This document shows, in pieces, positions 7,481 to 15,821 of a stretch of 64,000 nucleotides of DNA; the stretch's first letter is position 1; every line of letters begins with the position of its first letter. The notes under the pieces were generated by a model, which was given only the letters and a program-made list of their open reading frames with translations, had not been told where the DNA came from and ran no database searches. Source of the DNA: Cyclobacteriaceae bacterium (GTDB lineage Bacteria; Bacteroidota; Bacteroidia; Cytophagales; Cyclobacteriaceae); the NCBI GenBank assembly GCA_016787665.1, contig JAEUUC010000009.1, positions 319,744 to 383,743 of the forward strand, read 5' to 3'. The translations under genes and the position numbers were made by a program.

Positions 7481-8215
7481 ATGAGACTTGGCATGCTGGC
7501 CCGCAGAGTATCCAAAACCCCCGGTGAGGTGGTTGCTTTCCTGGCCAGCCGCCAGATTATGGTGGACGACAGCGCCAATGGGCGCCTTGAGGAAGCCCAC
7601 GTCCGCCTGGTGCTGGAGACATTTGCCCCAGAGGAACTGACCAACCTGGCTACTCCCCCGATGGAATCCGGGCAAGTGCAGACCGAAACCCCGACCACGG
7701 ATGAGCCTCAACCGACAGGGTTGGCGGAGAAATCAGAGGAAGAACCCGGCACGTCTGTTGAGGAAATGCACCCCTTGCCAGACGTAATCAAAGCACCGAA
7801 AGTCGAGTTGCCGGGTCTGAAAGTGATCGGCAAAATTGAGCTCCCCGAGCCGCGTAAGAAAGAAACAGCCAGTGGCCAGGAAAAGCCAAATGCAGAAAAT
7901 GACGTAGCGGAGCGACCAAGGCCACGTGTTGACAGAACCCGCGAGCAACGACAAGACCGGGGCAGGCCACCCCGGAAAAACCCGGTAGCATTGCAGCGCG
8001 AACGGGAGGCCCGGGAAGCCGAAGAGAGACGCCAGCAGGAGCTCGAAGACCAGAAACGCAAAAAGACCGAGCACTATCTGAAACGAGTGAGCCAAAAAGT
8101 GAACCGCCCCACGAAAGCGGCACGGCTGGTGCAGGAGCCAACCGAAACACTGACGGACACCCGCCCCGCCCCTACCAGCCTGCTCGGTCGGTTTTGGCGC
8201 TGGCTAACCACCTAA
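7481..8215 (+). CDS. IF2_N-like domain protein with long charged disordered tail
   Basis: 244 residues. The first 50 (LGMLARRVSKTPGEVVAFL, then DDSANGRLEEAHVRLVLETF) follow the pattern of the small IF2_N domain found at the N-terminus of translation initiation factor IF-2. The rest is rich in Glu, Lys, Arg and Pro with an Arg/Glu helix around 165-215, and is probably disordered. No enzyme motif, signal peptide or membrane segment is visible. No GTPase part follows, so this is not IF-2. A role at the ribosome or with RNA is only a guess from the domain. Confidence 0.65.
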   Translation: MRLGMLARRVSKTPGEVVAFLASRQIMVDDSANGRLEEAHVRLVLETFAPEELTNLATPPMESGQVQTETPTTDEPQPTGLAEKSEEEPGTSVEEMHPLPDVIKAPKVELPGLKVIGKIELPEPRKKETASGQEKPNAENDVAERPRPRVDRTREQRQDRGRPPRKNPVALQREREAREAEERRQQELEDQKRKKTEHYLKRVSQKVNRPTKAARLVQEPTETLTDTRPAPTSLLGRFWRWLTT

Positions 8216-8307
8216 AAACGCCAAAGAAAGCACGCTGAAATCAATCAGTTCGTTTCCTGACGGCCGTCATAAAATTTTTTAGAGATCGGTCGTAGCCTTA
8301 CATAGCT

Positions 8308-8330
8308 AATCGTCCGCTGCGGACTATGTT
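8308..8330 (+). promoter_or_regulatory. Hairpin directly in front of the tonB start codon
   Basis: GTCCGC and GCGGAC at 8312-8324 pair perfectly around one base, and an outer ACATA/TATGT pair extends the stem across 8299-8329. The structure ends one base before the ATG at 8331, so it would cover the ribosome landing zone. Function is inferred from position only. Confidence 0.3.
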
Positions 8331-9020
8331 ATGGAAGCCAAAAAAACACCAAAAGCCGATTTGATCAGCAAAGAAGGGCTGTATTTCAGCATCGGGCTGG
8401 TCTTAAGTATGTCACTGGTTCACCTCGCATTCAACTGGAAACAATATGAAAGAAGCGAAGTGGAATTGATTGCACGCAACTCCAACACCTTTGAGGAAAT
8501 CATTGAAGTGCCGGCAACGGAAATTCCACCAACTCCGGAGATCACCGTGATACAACCTCAACTCGTGGAGGTGCCCAACGAAGAGGAGATCAAAAACGAA
8601 ATCAACATTGTGTTTGACGTAGAGGTCACCGAGGATACCAAGGTAGAAGAGTATGTTGCTCCGCCCGTTTCGGCCATCGAAGATGAGGAGAGTGAAAAGA
8701 TCTTCACCATCGTGGAGCACACAGCCGAACCAAAAGGTGGTTTAGCTGCCTTTTACCAATACGTGAGTGAAAACATCAAATATCCCGCGCAGGCCCGCAG
8801 GATGGGGATTGAGGGCAAAGTGTATGTTGAATTCATCGTGGGAAAAGATGGAAAGATTTATGATGTAAAGACCGTTAACGAACTCGGAGCTGGGTGCGAT
8901 GAGGAAGCCGTTCGCATTATCCAAAATGCGCCACCCTGGAACCCCGGTAAGCAGCGCGGCAAACCGGTAAAACAAAAAATGGTTATGCCGATCATATTCA
9001 GACTGGCCGACCGCAGATAA
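8331..9020 (+). CDS. tonB: Energy transducer TonB
   Basis: 229 residues. A short cytoplasmic N-terminus is followed by one membrane helix (GLYFSIGLVLSMSLVHLAF), an acidic, Pro/Val/Glu-rich periplasmic linker (about 45-125), and a C-terminal TonB domain (YPAQARRMGIEGKVYVEFIV, then GCDEEAVRIIQNAPPW). The C-terminal domain contacts TonB boxes of outer-membrane receptors and passes proton-motive energy from ExbB/ExbD. No exbBD genes lie nearby, so it must share them from elsewhere. The linker is Glu-rich instead of the Lys-Pro-rich type of enterobacteria, as is usual in Bacteroidota. Confidence 0.9.
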   Translation: MEAKKTPKADLISKEGLYFSIGLVLSMSLVHLAFNWKQYERSEVELIARNSNTFEEIIEVPATEIPPTPEITVIQPQLVEVPNEEEIKNEINIVFDVEVTEDTKVEEYVAPPVSAIEDEESEKIFTIVEHTAEPKGGLAAFYQYVSENIKYPAQARRMGIEGKVYVEFIVGKDGKIYDVKTVNELGAGCDEEAVRIIQNAPPWNPGKQRGKPVKQKMVMPIIFRLADRR

Positions 9021-9050
9021 AAGGCTTCCAGGTCGACTTTCTGATAAGAA

Positions 9051-9090
9051 ACTCATTACTTTGGACAACTAACTTGTCCAGGTAATGAGT
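9051..9090 (+). promoter_or_regulatory. Two-stage hairpin burying the GH20 start codon
   Basis: Bases 9051-9059 pair with 9082-9090 (nine perfect pairs), and inside them 9063-9068 pair with 9074-9079 (GGACAA/TTGTCC, five-base loop). A small internal loop (TTT opposite AG) joins the stems. The ATG of the hexosaminidase gene (9085-9087) lies in the outer 3' arm. The following CTTCTTTT is only weakly T-rich, so the element could be a tonB terminator, a translational switch, or both. Confidence 0.55.
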
Positions 9091-10623
9091 CTTCTTTTAA
9101 GGGCCCTACCTTTTTTATTTCTATTCGCCACCTGTTCACCACCTTCCCCTGAAGAAGTTCGGTCAACCTCCCTCATTCCCCTTCCGGCTGACCTAGAGGT
9201 TCAGCGGGGGTTCTTTGAGGTGAATCATCAAACAACTATTGTTTGCCTCAGCGAGGATTCCGCTGCCCACCAGGTGGTTTCCCGGTTCGGTCAATTGTTA
9301 GAAAAAATCACCGGCTTTTCCATCGCGCAGCAGCCAGAGGCGGCCGACAACGCCATTGTATTTTCCCTTGATGCCAAAACAGGTGTGCCGGATGAAGGCT
9401 ACCACCTGGTCATCAACGAGCAACAGGTTAAGATCACTGCGTCATCGGCTGCCGGACTTTATTACGCCACACAAACCCTTCGGCAATTGTGGCCCGAGGA
9501 ATTCGATTCCGAAAACCCACCCCGTCAAAACTTCCGGTGGCAAGCCCTTGAGATCCACGATGCCCCCCGGTATCGGTGGCGTGGCGCCATGCTGGACGTG
9601 GCCCGTCACTTTTTCACAATAGACGAAGTGAAGCGTTACATTGACTACCTCGCGTTTTATAAAATGAATGTGCTTCACCTACACCTGTCAGACGACCAGG
9701 GTTGGCGGATTGAAATGAAAAAATGGCCGAGGCTTACCACCTTTGGCGCACAGCAAGAAGTAGGGGGCACAACCGGTGGCTTCTACACGCAGGAGCAATA
9801 TCGCGAGCTGGTGCAATATGCAGCCGATCGCTTTGTGCTGGTGGTGCCCGAGATTGACCTGCCAGGACATACTCATGCGGCTATGGCCAGCTATCCCGAA
9901 CTCAGTTGCGATGGCCAAACCCGCGAACTCTACACTGGCATTGACGTGGGGTTTAGTTCGTTGTGTTACCAAAAAGAGTCAACGTTCGCATTCATTAACG
10001 ATGTGGTAGACGAACTGGCTGCCCTGACACCCGGGCCGTATCTCCATATTGGTGGAGATGAAGCGCACAGTACGCCTCACGAAGAATATGTTGGCTTTAT
10101 AGCCCGCATTCAGCAAATTGTTCATGCGCACGGCAAGCGTATGATCGGCTGGGAGGAAATTGCGCAGGCTCACCTTGACTCCACATCTGTTGCGCAATAC
10201 TGGAGCAATCAGCAACACGCCAAAGATGCAGCAGCTCAGGGTGCAACGATTATCTTGTCGCCCGCCACACGTGTTTACCTGGATATGAAGTATGATTCAA
10301 CCTCAGCCTATGGGTTGAACTGGGCCGGCTTTACCAATGTTGAAAAAAGTTATCAGTGGCTGCCCGACACCGTGGTTAGCGAAACGCAGCAACATTTGGT
10401 ATTGGGCATTGAAGCTCCCCTGTGGAGTGAAACCATCACCCATCTTGATGAAGCCGAATACCTGGCGTTCCCCCGCCTGCCCGGTGTTGCTGAGCTGGCG
10501 TGGACCAACTCCAACAAACGGACGTGGAGCGATTATCGGCAACGCCTGGGTCGCCACGCCAAACGATTTGACGCCTGGGGCATCCATTACTTCCGCTCCC
10601 CGGAAATTGAATGGCAGAACTAA
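9085..10623 (+). CDS. Beta-N-acetylhexosaminidase, GH20 (lipoprotein)
   Basis: 512 residues. The N-terminus has a lipoprotein-like signal (FLFLFATC, Cys17). The GH20b alpha/beta domain spans about 30-155 and the catalytic barrel about 160-500, with HLHLSDDQGWR, EIDLPGHTHA and the catalytic pair Asp325-Glu326 in HIGGDEAH. The enzyme releases terminal GlcNAc or GalNAc from chitooligosaccharides or peptidoglycan/glycan chains by substrate-assisted catalysis, probably at the cell envelope. It follows tonB after 64 bases, and its last four bases overlap the convergent AI-2E gene. No other start codon is found for 20 codons, so the ATG in the hairpin is the likely start. Confidence 0.9.
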   Translation: MSLLLRALPFLFLFATCSPPSPEEVRSTSLIPLPADLEVQRGFFEVNHQTTIVCLSEDSAAHQVVSRFGQLLEKITGFSIAQQPEAADNAIVFSLDAKTGVPDEGYHLVINEQQVKITASSAAGLYYATQTLRQLWPEEFDSENPPRQNFRWQALEIHDAPRYRWRGAMLDVARHFFTIDEVKRYIDYLAFYKMNVLHLHLSDDQGWRIEMKKWPRLTTFGAQQEVGGTTGGFYTQEQYRELVQYAADRFVLVVPEIDLPGHTHAAMASYPELSCDGQTRELYTGIDVGFSSLCYQKESTFAFINDVVDELAALTPGPYLHIGGDEAHSTPHEEYVGFIARIQQIVHAHGKRMIGWEEIAQAHLDSTSVAQYWSNQQHAKDAAAQGATIILSPATRVYLDMKYDSTSAYGLNWAGFTNVEKSYQWLPDTVVSETQQHLVLGIEAPLWSETITHLDEAEYLAFPRLPGVAELAWTNSNKRTWSDYRQRLGRHAKRFDAWGIHYFRSPEIEWQN

Positions 10624-11672
10624 CGCGCTTGCGGGTCATCAACTCCCAGCAATATCGAGAGGGTTTTCAACGATGCCGTGCGGTCAGCGATCAGCTTGAG
10701 AATCGATAAAAAGGGAATGAACAAGATCATTCCAGCAGCACCCCAAATGATACCTCCGGCAATGATAACCACGACAGTAGCCAGCATGTTGATTTTTAGC
10801 CGACTACTAACCGCCCAGGGAAAAATAATATTGGCTTCGAGGTATTGAACAACTGCAAAAATGGCAACGACACCCAGCGGGTACCAAATGGATTGAAACG
10901 TAATCCAGGCGATGGCCAATGGAAGCAACGAAGCAATTAGAATCCCCACATACGGGATGATGGTCAGAATGGACGCGACAAATCCGAACAAAACCGGTGA
11001 GGGAATACCCAGCAGCCAAAGCCCGAGGCTGTTCAGAACGCCAACGATGAGGTAAACGACCAACATCCCCTTGACAAAGTTGTAGTAGGAACGGATCGAC
11101 AGGTTGAGAATTTCGCGAATATTATCACTGCCCTGTGCCGGAAAGATGTGAACCAGAACATCGACCAGGCGGTGGCGGTAGAGCAGAATCAGGAATACAT
11201 AAACGGGGACCAAAATCACCAGCACGATGGATACGGCTGACACGGAGATCAGATCGGCAATCCAAGGCCCCGCACTGTCGCCTGCCTTGTTCAGAATGCG
11301 GTCCATCATGATGCGTTGCTGCTCCAGGCCTATACCCTGATCAAGCAACCACGCGCTTAAGGCGTTGTGAACTTCAAGCAAGTTGGTGCGGAGAGCCGGC
11401 CATTCGTCAATAAATGAGTAGGCTTGGCTCACAAACAAAGCGACCAGGGCGCCCGCCACCACACACAACAAAATAATCCCCACGATTATCGCACCTATCC
11501 GGGACATGCCCTTTCCTTCCAGCCAATGACAGACGGGGTAAAGCACAAAACTGATGAGAAGCGCAAAACTTAGGGGAATAAACAGAGTTTGACCCAGGTA
11601 AAGTAACAGGGATCCAAACAAGAAAAACCGGATCCACCCCAACCACGGAAAAGATGATCGCCACGGCTGCAT
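10620..11672 (-). CDS. AI-2E family transporter
   Basis: 350 residues with the family layout: two N-terminal membrane helices close together (GSLLLYLGQTLFIPLSFALLI), one more helix, a soluble central helical stretch (about 90-140), then five further helices including a glycine-rich pair and the C-terminal IIWGAAGMILFIPFLSILKL. Members include TqsA/YdiK-like exporters and Na+/H+ antiporters, so the transported compound cannot be named. It is convergent with the GH20 gene with a four-base overlap. Confidence 0.85.
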   Translation of the reverse strand: MQPWRSSFPWLGWIRFFLFGSLLLYLGQTLFIPLSFALLISFVLYPVCHWLEGKGMSRIGAIIVGIILLCVVAGALVALFVSQAYSFIDEWPALRTNLLEVHNALSAWLLDQGIGLEQQRIMMDRILNKAGDSAGPWIADLISVSAVSIVLVILVPVYVFLILLYRHRLVDVLVHIFPAQGSDNIREILNLSIRSYYNFVKGMLVVYLIVGVLNSLGLWLLGIPSPVLFGFVASILTIIPYVGILIASLLPLAIAWITFQSIWYPLGVVAIFAVVQYLEANIIFPWAVSSRLKINMLATVVVIIAGGIIWGAAGMILFIPFLSILKLIADRTASLKTLSILLGVDDPQAR

Positions 11673-11796
11673 GCCGGTAAGATAGTTCAGGAGGCCGCAA
11701 AAAAACTATGCTTTTGGTCATGTTTCCGCGTGCATCAGTGACCGCAACCGCCATTTTTCCACCATGCCCTCGACCCGAAGTGAGTTGGTACAACCT

Positions 11797-11831
11797 AAAA
11801 AAGAAAGCCCGCAACCGTGGTCGCGGGCTTT
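11797..11831 (-). terminator. Rho-independent terminator after the FKBP gene
   Basis: AAAGCCCGC (11804-11812) pairs perfectly with GCGGGCTTT (11823-11831) around a ten-base loop. Read on the minus strand it is followed by CTTTTTT. It lies 19 bases after the FKBP stop codon. The plus strand side also carries a T-rich stretch, so it may work in both directions. Confidence 0.8.
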
Positions 11832-11850
11832 TCGCTTTTTTAACTGGCGA

Positions 11851-12585
11851 TCAATTCACCTTGATCAACTCAACATCAAACACAAGCACCGCATGAGGAG
11901 GAATGTCACCCCCAGCGCCACGTGCCCCGTATCCCAGCTCAGAGGGGATATACAAAATCCATTTTGAGCCTTCACTCATCAACTGCAAGGCTTCGGTCCA
12001 TCCCGCAATCACCTGATTTACGCCAAAAGTTGCCGGTTGCCCGCGCTCGACCGAGCTATCGAACATGGTGCCATCGGTAAGACGACCTGTATAGTGCACC
12101 GTCACGCGGTCGGTGGGGCCGGGCTTCTTGCCGGTACCTTCTGTCACAACCTGATATTGCAAGCCGCTGGCCGTGGTTTGTATCCCGGCTTTAGTCGCAT
12201 TCGCAGCGAGAAAAGCCTTGCCCTCCTCAATGCGTTTTGTATTTCTCAACTCCATAGTCTTCGTCATATACGTTTGGGCAATGCCGGAGCATTCTTCACG
12301 CTTCACTTTTAATTCCTTGCCGTACAACACATCCTGAATAGCCGCCTCAATGAGGCGGACATTCAACGAATCGCCTCCCTGCGATTTCAACGATGTGCCC
12401 ATCAACACCCCGATGGAGTAACTTGCCCGATCTACTTCCGTTTCCACGTTCACCGGCTTTGGTTTTTTTGAATCCTCCAACTCTTGCTTCAGTCGGGTTA
12501 TTTCATCCATTAACTCCTTCTTTGACTGTGCTGGTGATGCCGTTGTTGCGAAAAGTGCCACAAAGACCCATACGACTCGTTTCAT
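11851..12585 (-). CDS. FKBP-type peptidyl-prolyl cis-trans isomerase (FkpA-like)
   Basis: 244 residues from the ATG at 12585, giving a signal peptide (MKRVVWVFVALFATTASPAQS). A short coiled segment, an FKBP_N dimerisation domain (about 45-130) and the FKBP_C domain (about 140-244: VTVHYTGRLTDGTMFDSS, GWTEALQLMSEGSKW, IPSELGYGARG, LVFDVELI) follow. It assists folding of exported proteins in the periplasm. Upstream in-frame codons back to 12756 overlap the divergent gene and lack a signal peptide, so they are not used. A strong terminator follows. Confidence 0.92.
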   Translation of the reverse strand: MKRVVWVFVALFATTASPAQSKKELMDEITRLKQELEDSKKPKPVNVETEVDRASYSIGVLMGTSLKSQGGDSLNVRLIEAAIQDVLYGKELKVKREECSGIAQTYMTKTMELRNTKRIEEGKAFLAANATKAGIQTTASGLQYQVVTEGTGKKPGPTDRVTVHYTGRLTDGTMFDSSVERGQPATFGVNQVIAGWTEALQLMSEGSKWILYIPSELGYGARGAGGDIPPHAVLVFDVELIKVN

Positions 12586-12647
12586 GCCCGTTCTATTTGG
12601 CGGCAAAGAAAACAAATGCTTGCCAAATTCATTTTGTAATTTTCGAT

Positions 12648-12899
12648 ATGGCATCGTGCTCCACAGGAAAGAGAAGATTTCCGACCGAAACGCTGGCTTT
12701 GGAGGCCTTACTGGAGGCCCATGCCCTGTATCACTATAAAGCCGGCCAGGGACCACAAACCGTGTACACCTGCGAAATCTGTGGCGACTTTCATTTTACC
12801 TCGCGCGGTCCGGCCCATCCCAAACTGCAGGAGGCGATAGCTTCAGGTGACCTGGCCCGTATGCAGCGTGCCAACGAGTGGAAATCAAGACTGAAGTAA
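12648..12899 (+). CDS. Small conserved-looking protein with CxxC (unknown function)
   Basis: 83 residues from the ATG at 12648, which is divergent from the FKBP gene. The middle contains YTCEICGDFHFTS, a CxxC knuckle followed by a His, which may bind one metal but lacks a second Cys pair. The surrounding helices are Ala/Glu-rich (LALEALLEAHALYHYKAG). Its stop codon overlaps the next start as TAATG, so the two genes are translationally coupled. I do not recognise a family. Confidence 0.6.
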   Translation: MASCSTGKRRFPTETLALEALLEAHALYHYKAGQGPQTVYTCEICGDFHFTSRGPAHPKLQEAIASGDLARMQRANEWKSRLK

Positions 12900-13402
12900 T
12901 GGCTAAAAGCAAATCAATAACGCGCACAACGTTTCGGTTCTCCGGAAAATTGGTCGAGTTGAAAGGAGCTTTCACCTATTGCTGTGTGCTCGTGCCGGAA
13001 AAGGTACTGAAGCAGCTGCCGACAGGGCGGCTTCGCCTGAAGGGGTTTCTCAATCAGGTGCCCATCGACCTGGCCATTCAGTATCGAAAGAGTGGGCCGC
13101 GGTTTATCATGGTCAGCAAAGTGCTGGCGCGACAAGCCAAAGTAAAGACAGGCGATGTCGTTACCGTGGAGTTCCAACTCGCAGACCCGAACAAGATCGA
13201 ATTGCCAGAGGAGTTGAAGGCCGTGCTGGCGCAGGATGAACAGGCGATGGAGGAGTGGAAAAAGCTGACACCGGGCTTGCAGCGAAGCCTGAGTTACTAC
13301 GTCAAGTCGGTGAAAAATGTGGATAGCCGCATTAAACGCGCACTCGAGATGATGGAAAAAATCAAGCTGGGCAAACTCTACATCCAGCGCAAAAAGAGCT
13401 AA
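12899..13402 (+). CDS. DUF1905 / YdeI-OmpD-associated domain protein
   Basis: 167 residues. The N-terminal 90 residues form the small beta-barrel DUF1905 (GAFTYCCVLVPEKVLKQLP, VPIDLAIQYR, KTGDVVTVEFQLAD). The C-terminal half is the helical YdeI/OmpD-associated module (LSYYVKSVKNVDSRIKRALEMMEK). Members are soluble proteins of unclear function. Seven extra codons upstream (to 12878) overlap the previous gene; the TAATG junction makes 12899 the better start. Confidence 0.75.
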   Translation: MAKSKSITRTTFRFSGKLVELKGAFTYCCVLVPEKVLKQLPTGRLRLKGFLNQVPIDLAIQYRKSGPRFIMVSKVLARQAKVKTGDVVTVEFQLADPNKIELPEELKAVLAQDEQAMEEWKKLTPGLQRSLSYYVKSVKNVDSRIKRALEMMEKIKLGKLYIQRKKS

Positions 13403-13489
13403 AAAACGAGTTTTTCGGGTAGCCGATGTTTCTCATGTTGTCTTTTGGTTATCAAGCTGTTACGACAAACATTTTGTGCGCATTAACGT

Positions 13490-13497
13490 TATCTTTG
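13490..13497 (+). promoter_or_regulatory. Bacteroidota -7 box (TATCTTTG)
   Basis: TATCTTTG fits TAnnTTTG and ends 19 bases before the ATG at 13517. A TTTTG lies 13 bases upstream, closer than the normal 19-21 base spacing, so only the -7 element is convincing. Confidence 0.5.
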
Positions 13498-13516
13498 TAT
13501 AACCACTACGAAAATC

Positions 13517-13720
13517 ATGAAACATTCACCCAAACTGGCCATCGTCCAGAGTTTGGATGCGATGGACCAGGTGCAAATGGAAGAAGTTTTGCAGTACATT
13601 AAAGGGCTGCTGAACCAACCTGTGCGCAACCCGGACTATCAATCCTTCAAACGCGAGGCGATGAAGGAAATCCGCCAGGCCCTGCGCAAGAATAAACAGG
13701 GCCTGCAGTTAACCGCGTAA
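13517..13720 (+). CDS. Small helical protein of unknown function
   Basis: 67 residues, mostly helix: MDQVQMEEVLQYIKGLL, then a basic second helix FKREAMKEIRQALRKNKQ. It looks like small antitoxin-type or DNA-binding accessory proteins by composition, but no toxin gene accompanies it. A -7 box 19 bases upstream supports expression on its own. No function can be assigned. Confidence 0.55.
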   Translation: MKHSPKLAIVQSLDAMDQVQMEEVLQYIKGLLNQPVRNPDYQSFKREAMKEIRQALRKNKQGLQLTA

Positions 13721-13816
13721 CACACGGGTTATACTGCGGTAAAACAAGTGTCACACACGGCACTTGAATGGTGAGTTCACCCCAAATTTTTTTCAAGAAC
13801 ATCCCTTCGGTTACCC

Positions 13817-14872
13817 TCAGGTGTATTTCACATAATTCTCCCACTTCGCCAGCACGTCCTGCATGTCCTGCGGCAACTCAGAATCAAACTGCATCCATTC
13901 CTTCGTAGCCGGGTGAACAAAGCCCAGGGTTTTGGCATGGAGCGCCTGACGGGGAATAATCTTGAAACAGTTTTCGACAAACTGTTTGTACTTCGTAAAT
14001 ACGGTACCCTTCACCACATCGCTCCCACCATACATCTCATCATTGAACAACGGATGGCCAAGGTGTTTCATATGTGCCCGGATCTGATGCGTGCGCCCGG
14101 TTTCCAACTTGCATTCCACCAGCGACACATAGCGCAAGTCGTTCAGGAGTTTGTAGTGGGTCACGGCATGACGCCCAAAGTCACCGTTCGGAAAAGCGAC
14201 CGTAACCCTTCGGTCCTTCAGGCTGCGGCCCACCGGCACATTGATTGTTCCGGCTGGTGGATCCGGAACGCCCCAAACGAGGGCCTGATAGGTTCGCTCG
14301 ATCGAATGATCAAAAAACTGCCGGGCAAGCGCAGTCATGGCCGCTTCCGTTTTCGCGATGACCAGCAGCCCGCTGGTATCTTTGTCGATTCGGTGCACCA
14401 AACCCGGGCGACCTTCGTTGCCCGGCATGTGCGGCAAACGTTGAAAATGATGCAGCAGGGCATTTACCACGGTGCCGCTCCAGTTTTGGTAGGCCGGGTG
14501 CACCACCATGCCAGCCGGCTTGTTGATCACCAGCAAATGGTCATCCTCAAAAACGATATTGAGGGGAATATTCTCAGGCTTGACATCGGTATCGCGAGGC
14601 GGCTCGGGCAAGGCCACGACAATCACATCATTCGGATGCACCTTGTAATTGGGCTTTATGGCTTTTTCGTTCACTCGCACAAAACCCTCGTGAATACCCG
14701 CCTGGATTTTCGTGCGTGTTACGTTTGGCAGGCGGTCCATCAGGAACTTGTCGATGCGCACCAGGCTTTGGCCCGGGTCAGCTACAATACGGTGATGTTC
14801 GAACAACTCATCATCCACGTCCAGGTCGTCATCGGGTTCAGCCATACGCACAAAGGTAACGGGCTTCGGCAT
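13817..14872 (-). CDS. rluD: 23S rRNA pseudouridine synthase RluD family
   Basis: 351 residues: an acidic N-terminus, an S4 RNA-binding domain (about 40-90, VRIDKFLMDRLPNVTRTKIQ), then the RluA-type catalytic domain with LVINKPAGMVVHPA, the catalytic Asp in VHRIDKDTSGLLVIAK, and ETGRTHQIRAHMKHLGHPL. The family converts U1911, U1915 and U1917 of 23S rRNA helix 69. The motif and S4 domain favour RluD over RluA; the exact target is inferred. Confidence 0.9.
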   Translation of the reverse strand: MPKPVTFVRMAEPDDDLDVDDELFEHHRIVADPGQSLVRIDKFLMDRLPNVTRTKIQAGIHEGFVRVNEKAIKPNYKVHPNDVIVVALPEPPRDTDVKPENIPLNIVFEDDHLLVINKPAGMVVHPAYQNWSGTVVNALLHHFQRLPHMPGNEGRPGLVHRIDKDTSGLLVIAKTEAAMTALARQFFDHSIERTYQALVWGVPDPPAGTINVPVGRSLKDRRVTVAFPNGDFGRHAVTHYKLLNDLRYVSLVECKLETGRTHQIRAHMKHLGHPLFNDEMYGGSDVVKGTVFTKYKQFVENCFKIIPRQALHAKTLGFVHPATKEWMQFDSELPQDMQDVLAKWENYVKYT

Positions 14873-14932
14873 TCAGGCTTTTTTCCTTCATGAAATTTGC
14901 CAACTTGCAGCCCTCTTTTATTGACCAGACGA

Positions 14933-15796
14933 ATGCGTTTAATCCTTTGGACCGCCCTGGCAGCTAGTTTACTATCCTGCCAAAAAAAAACGGGGACGAG
15001 CAATATTTTTGAACCAGGTGTGCAGCAGGGCCAGCCGGTGCCCAGCGAACTTGCCGAAGCTTCAGGTTTAGTGGCCAGTGCCAGCAATCCCGGCCTGTTC
15101 TGGACGCACAATGACAGCGGTAACCCCGCTGAGGTATACCTGATTTCGGCTGAAGGGGAGATCAAGATGACATGCCGCCTGAATGGCATCACGAACCGCG
15201 ACTGGGAAGACATTGCGCTTGGCACCGGGCCCGACTCCACCAAAACGTATGTATATGTGGCCGACATTGGCGACAACCTGGCCCAGTATCCGGTAAAGAT
15301 TTTGTACCGGTTTGAAGAACCCGTTTTTGACGCCCCTCAAAAAGACATTTCCAATTTTGACACGCTGTACATCAAACTGGATGATGGCGTGCGCGACACG
15401 GAGGCCTTGATGATAGACCCCATCGCCCACGGGATGTACATCCTCTCCAAACGTGAGGATAGCATTCACTTTTACAAGATTGATTATCCCTACGCGGCCG
15501 ATACGCTCACGGGTCGCTTCCGCGTTAAGCTTCCGTTCAAAAACATTTGTGCAGCCGACATCTCGGCTGATGGCAAAGAAGTGATCATTAAAGATTATGA
15601 TAACATCTATTATTGGCAGCGCCCCGATGGCGGCCCCATCAGCAAGTTGTTACAAACGCCACCTACTCAGTTGGCCTATGTGCGCGAGCGCCAGGGCGAA
15701 GCCATTACGTTTGCCCGCGATGGCAGTGGATTTTATACGCTGAGCGAGAGTGTACCTGAGGAGCGGGCGTGGGTAGTGTTTTATAAGCGGAAATAA
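14933..15796 (+). CDS. Secreted lipoprotein with propeller-like repeats
   Basis: 287 residues from the ATG at 14933, which gives a lipoprotein signal (LAASLLSC). Repeated beta motifs such as PGLFWTHNDSGNPAEVYLIS, RDWEDIALG, YVYVADIGDN and AMYILSKRED-like blades suggest a six- or seven-bladed propeller. No catalytic motif is apparent. Similar proteins in Bacteroidota are uncharacterised. Twelve codons upstream of this ATG would spoil the signal peptide. It converges on the T9SS gene with seven bases between the stops. Confidence 0.65.
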   Translation: MRLILWTALAASLLSCQKKTGTSNIFEPGVQQGQPVPSELAEASGLVASASNPGLFWTHNDSGNPAEVYLISAEGEIKMTCRLNGITNRDWEDIALGTGPDSTKTYVYVADIGDNLAQYPVKILYRFEEPVFDAPQKDISNFDTLYIKLDDGVRDTEALMIDPIAHGMYILSKREDSIHFYKIDYPYAADTLTGRFRVKLPFKNICAADISADGKEVIIKDYDNIYYWQRPDGGPISKLLQTPPTQLAYVRERQGEAITFARDGSGFYTLSESVPEERAWVVFYKRK

Positions 15797-15799
15797 TGA

Positions 15800-15821
15800 C
15801 TTTTCAATCACGAATGAAAAG
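15800..15821. terminator. Weak hairpin between convergent genes
   Basis: CTTTTCA (15800-15806) pairs with TGAAAAG (15815-15821) around eight bases, followed by CTTTTC. It overlaps the last codons of the T9SS gene, so it is only a possible bidirectional terminator. Confidence 0.3.

Noticed and set aside
8258..8269. Twelve-base palindrome TGACGGCCGTCA as a terminator
   Set aside because: An RNA stem would have only four pairs; it could be a protein site, but nothing else supports that.
12393..12647. Extension of the 83-residue frame to 168 codons
   Set aside because: It overlaps the FKBP gene on the other strand and has no protein-like composition.
13517..13720. Small helical protein as an antitoxin
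   Set aside because: No toxin-like gene lies on either side.
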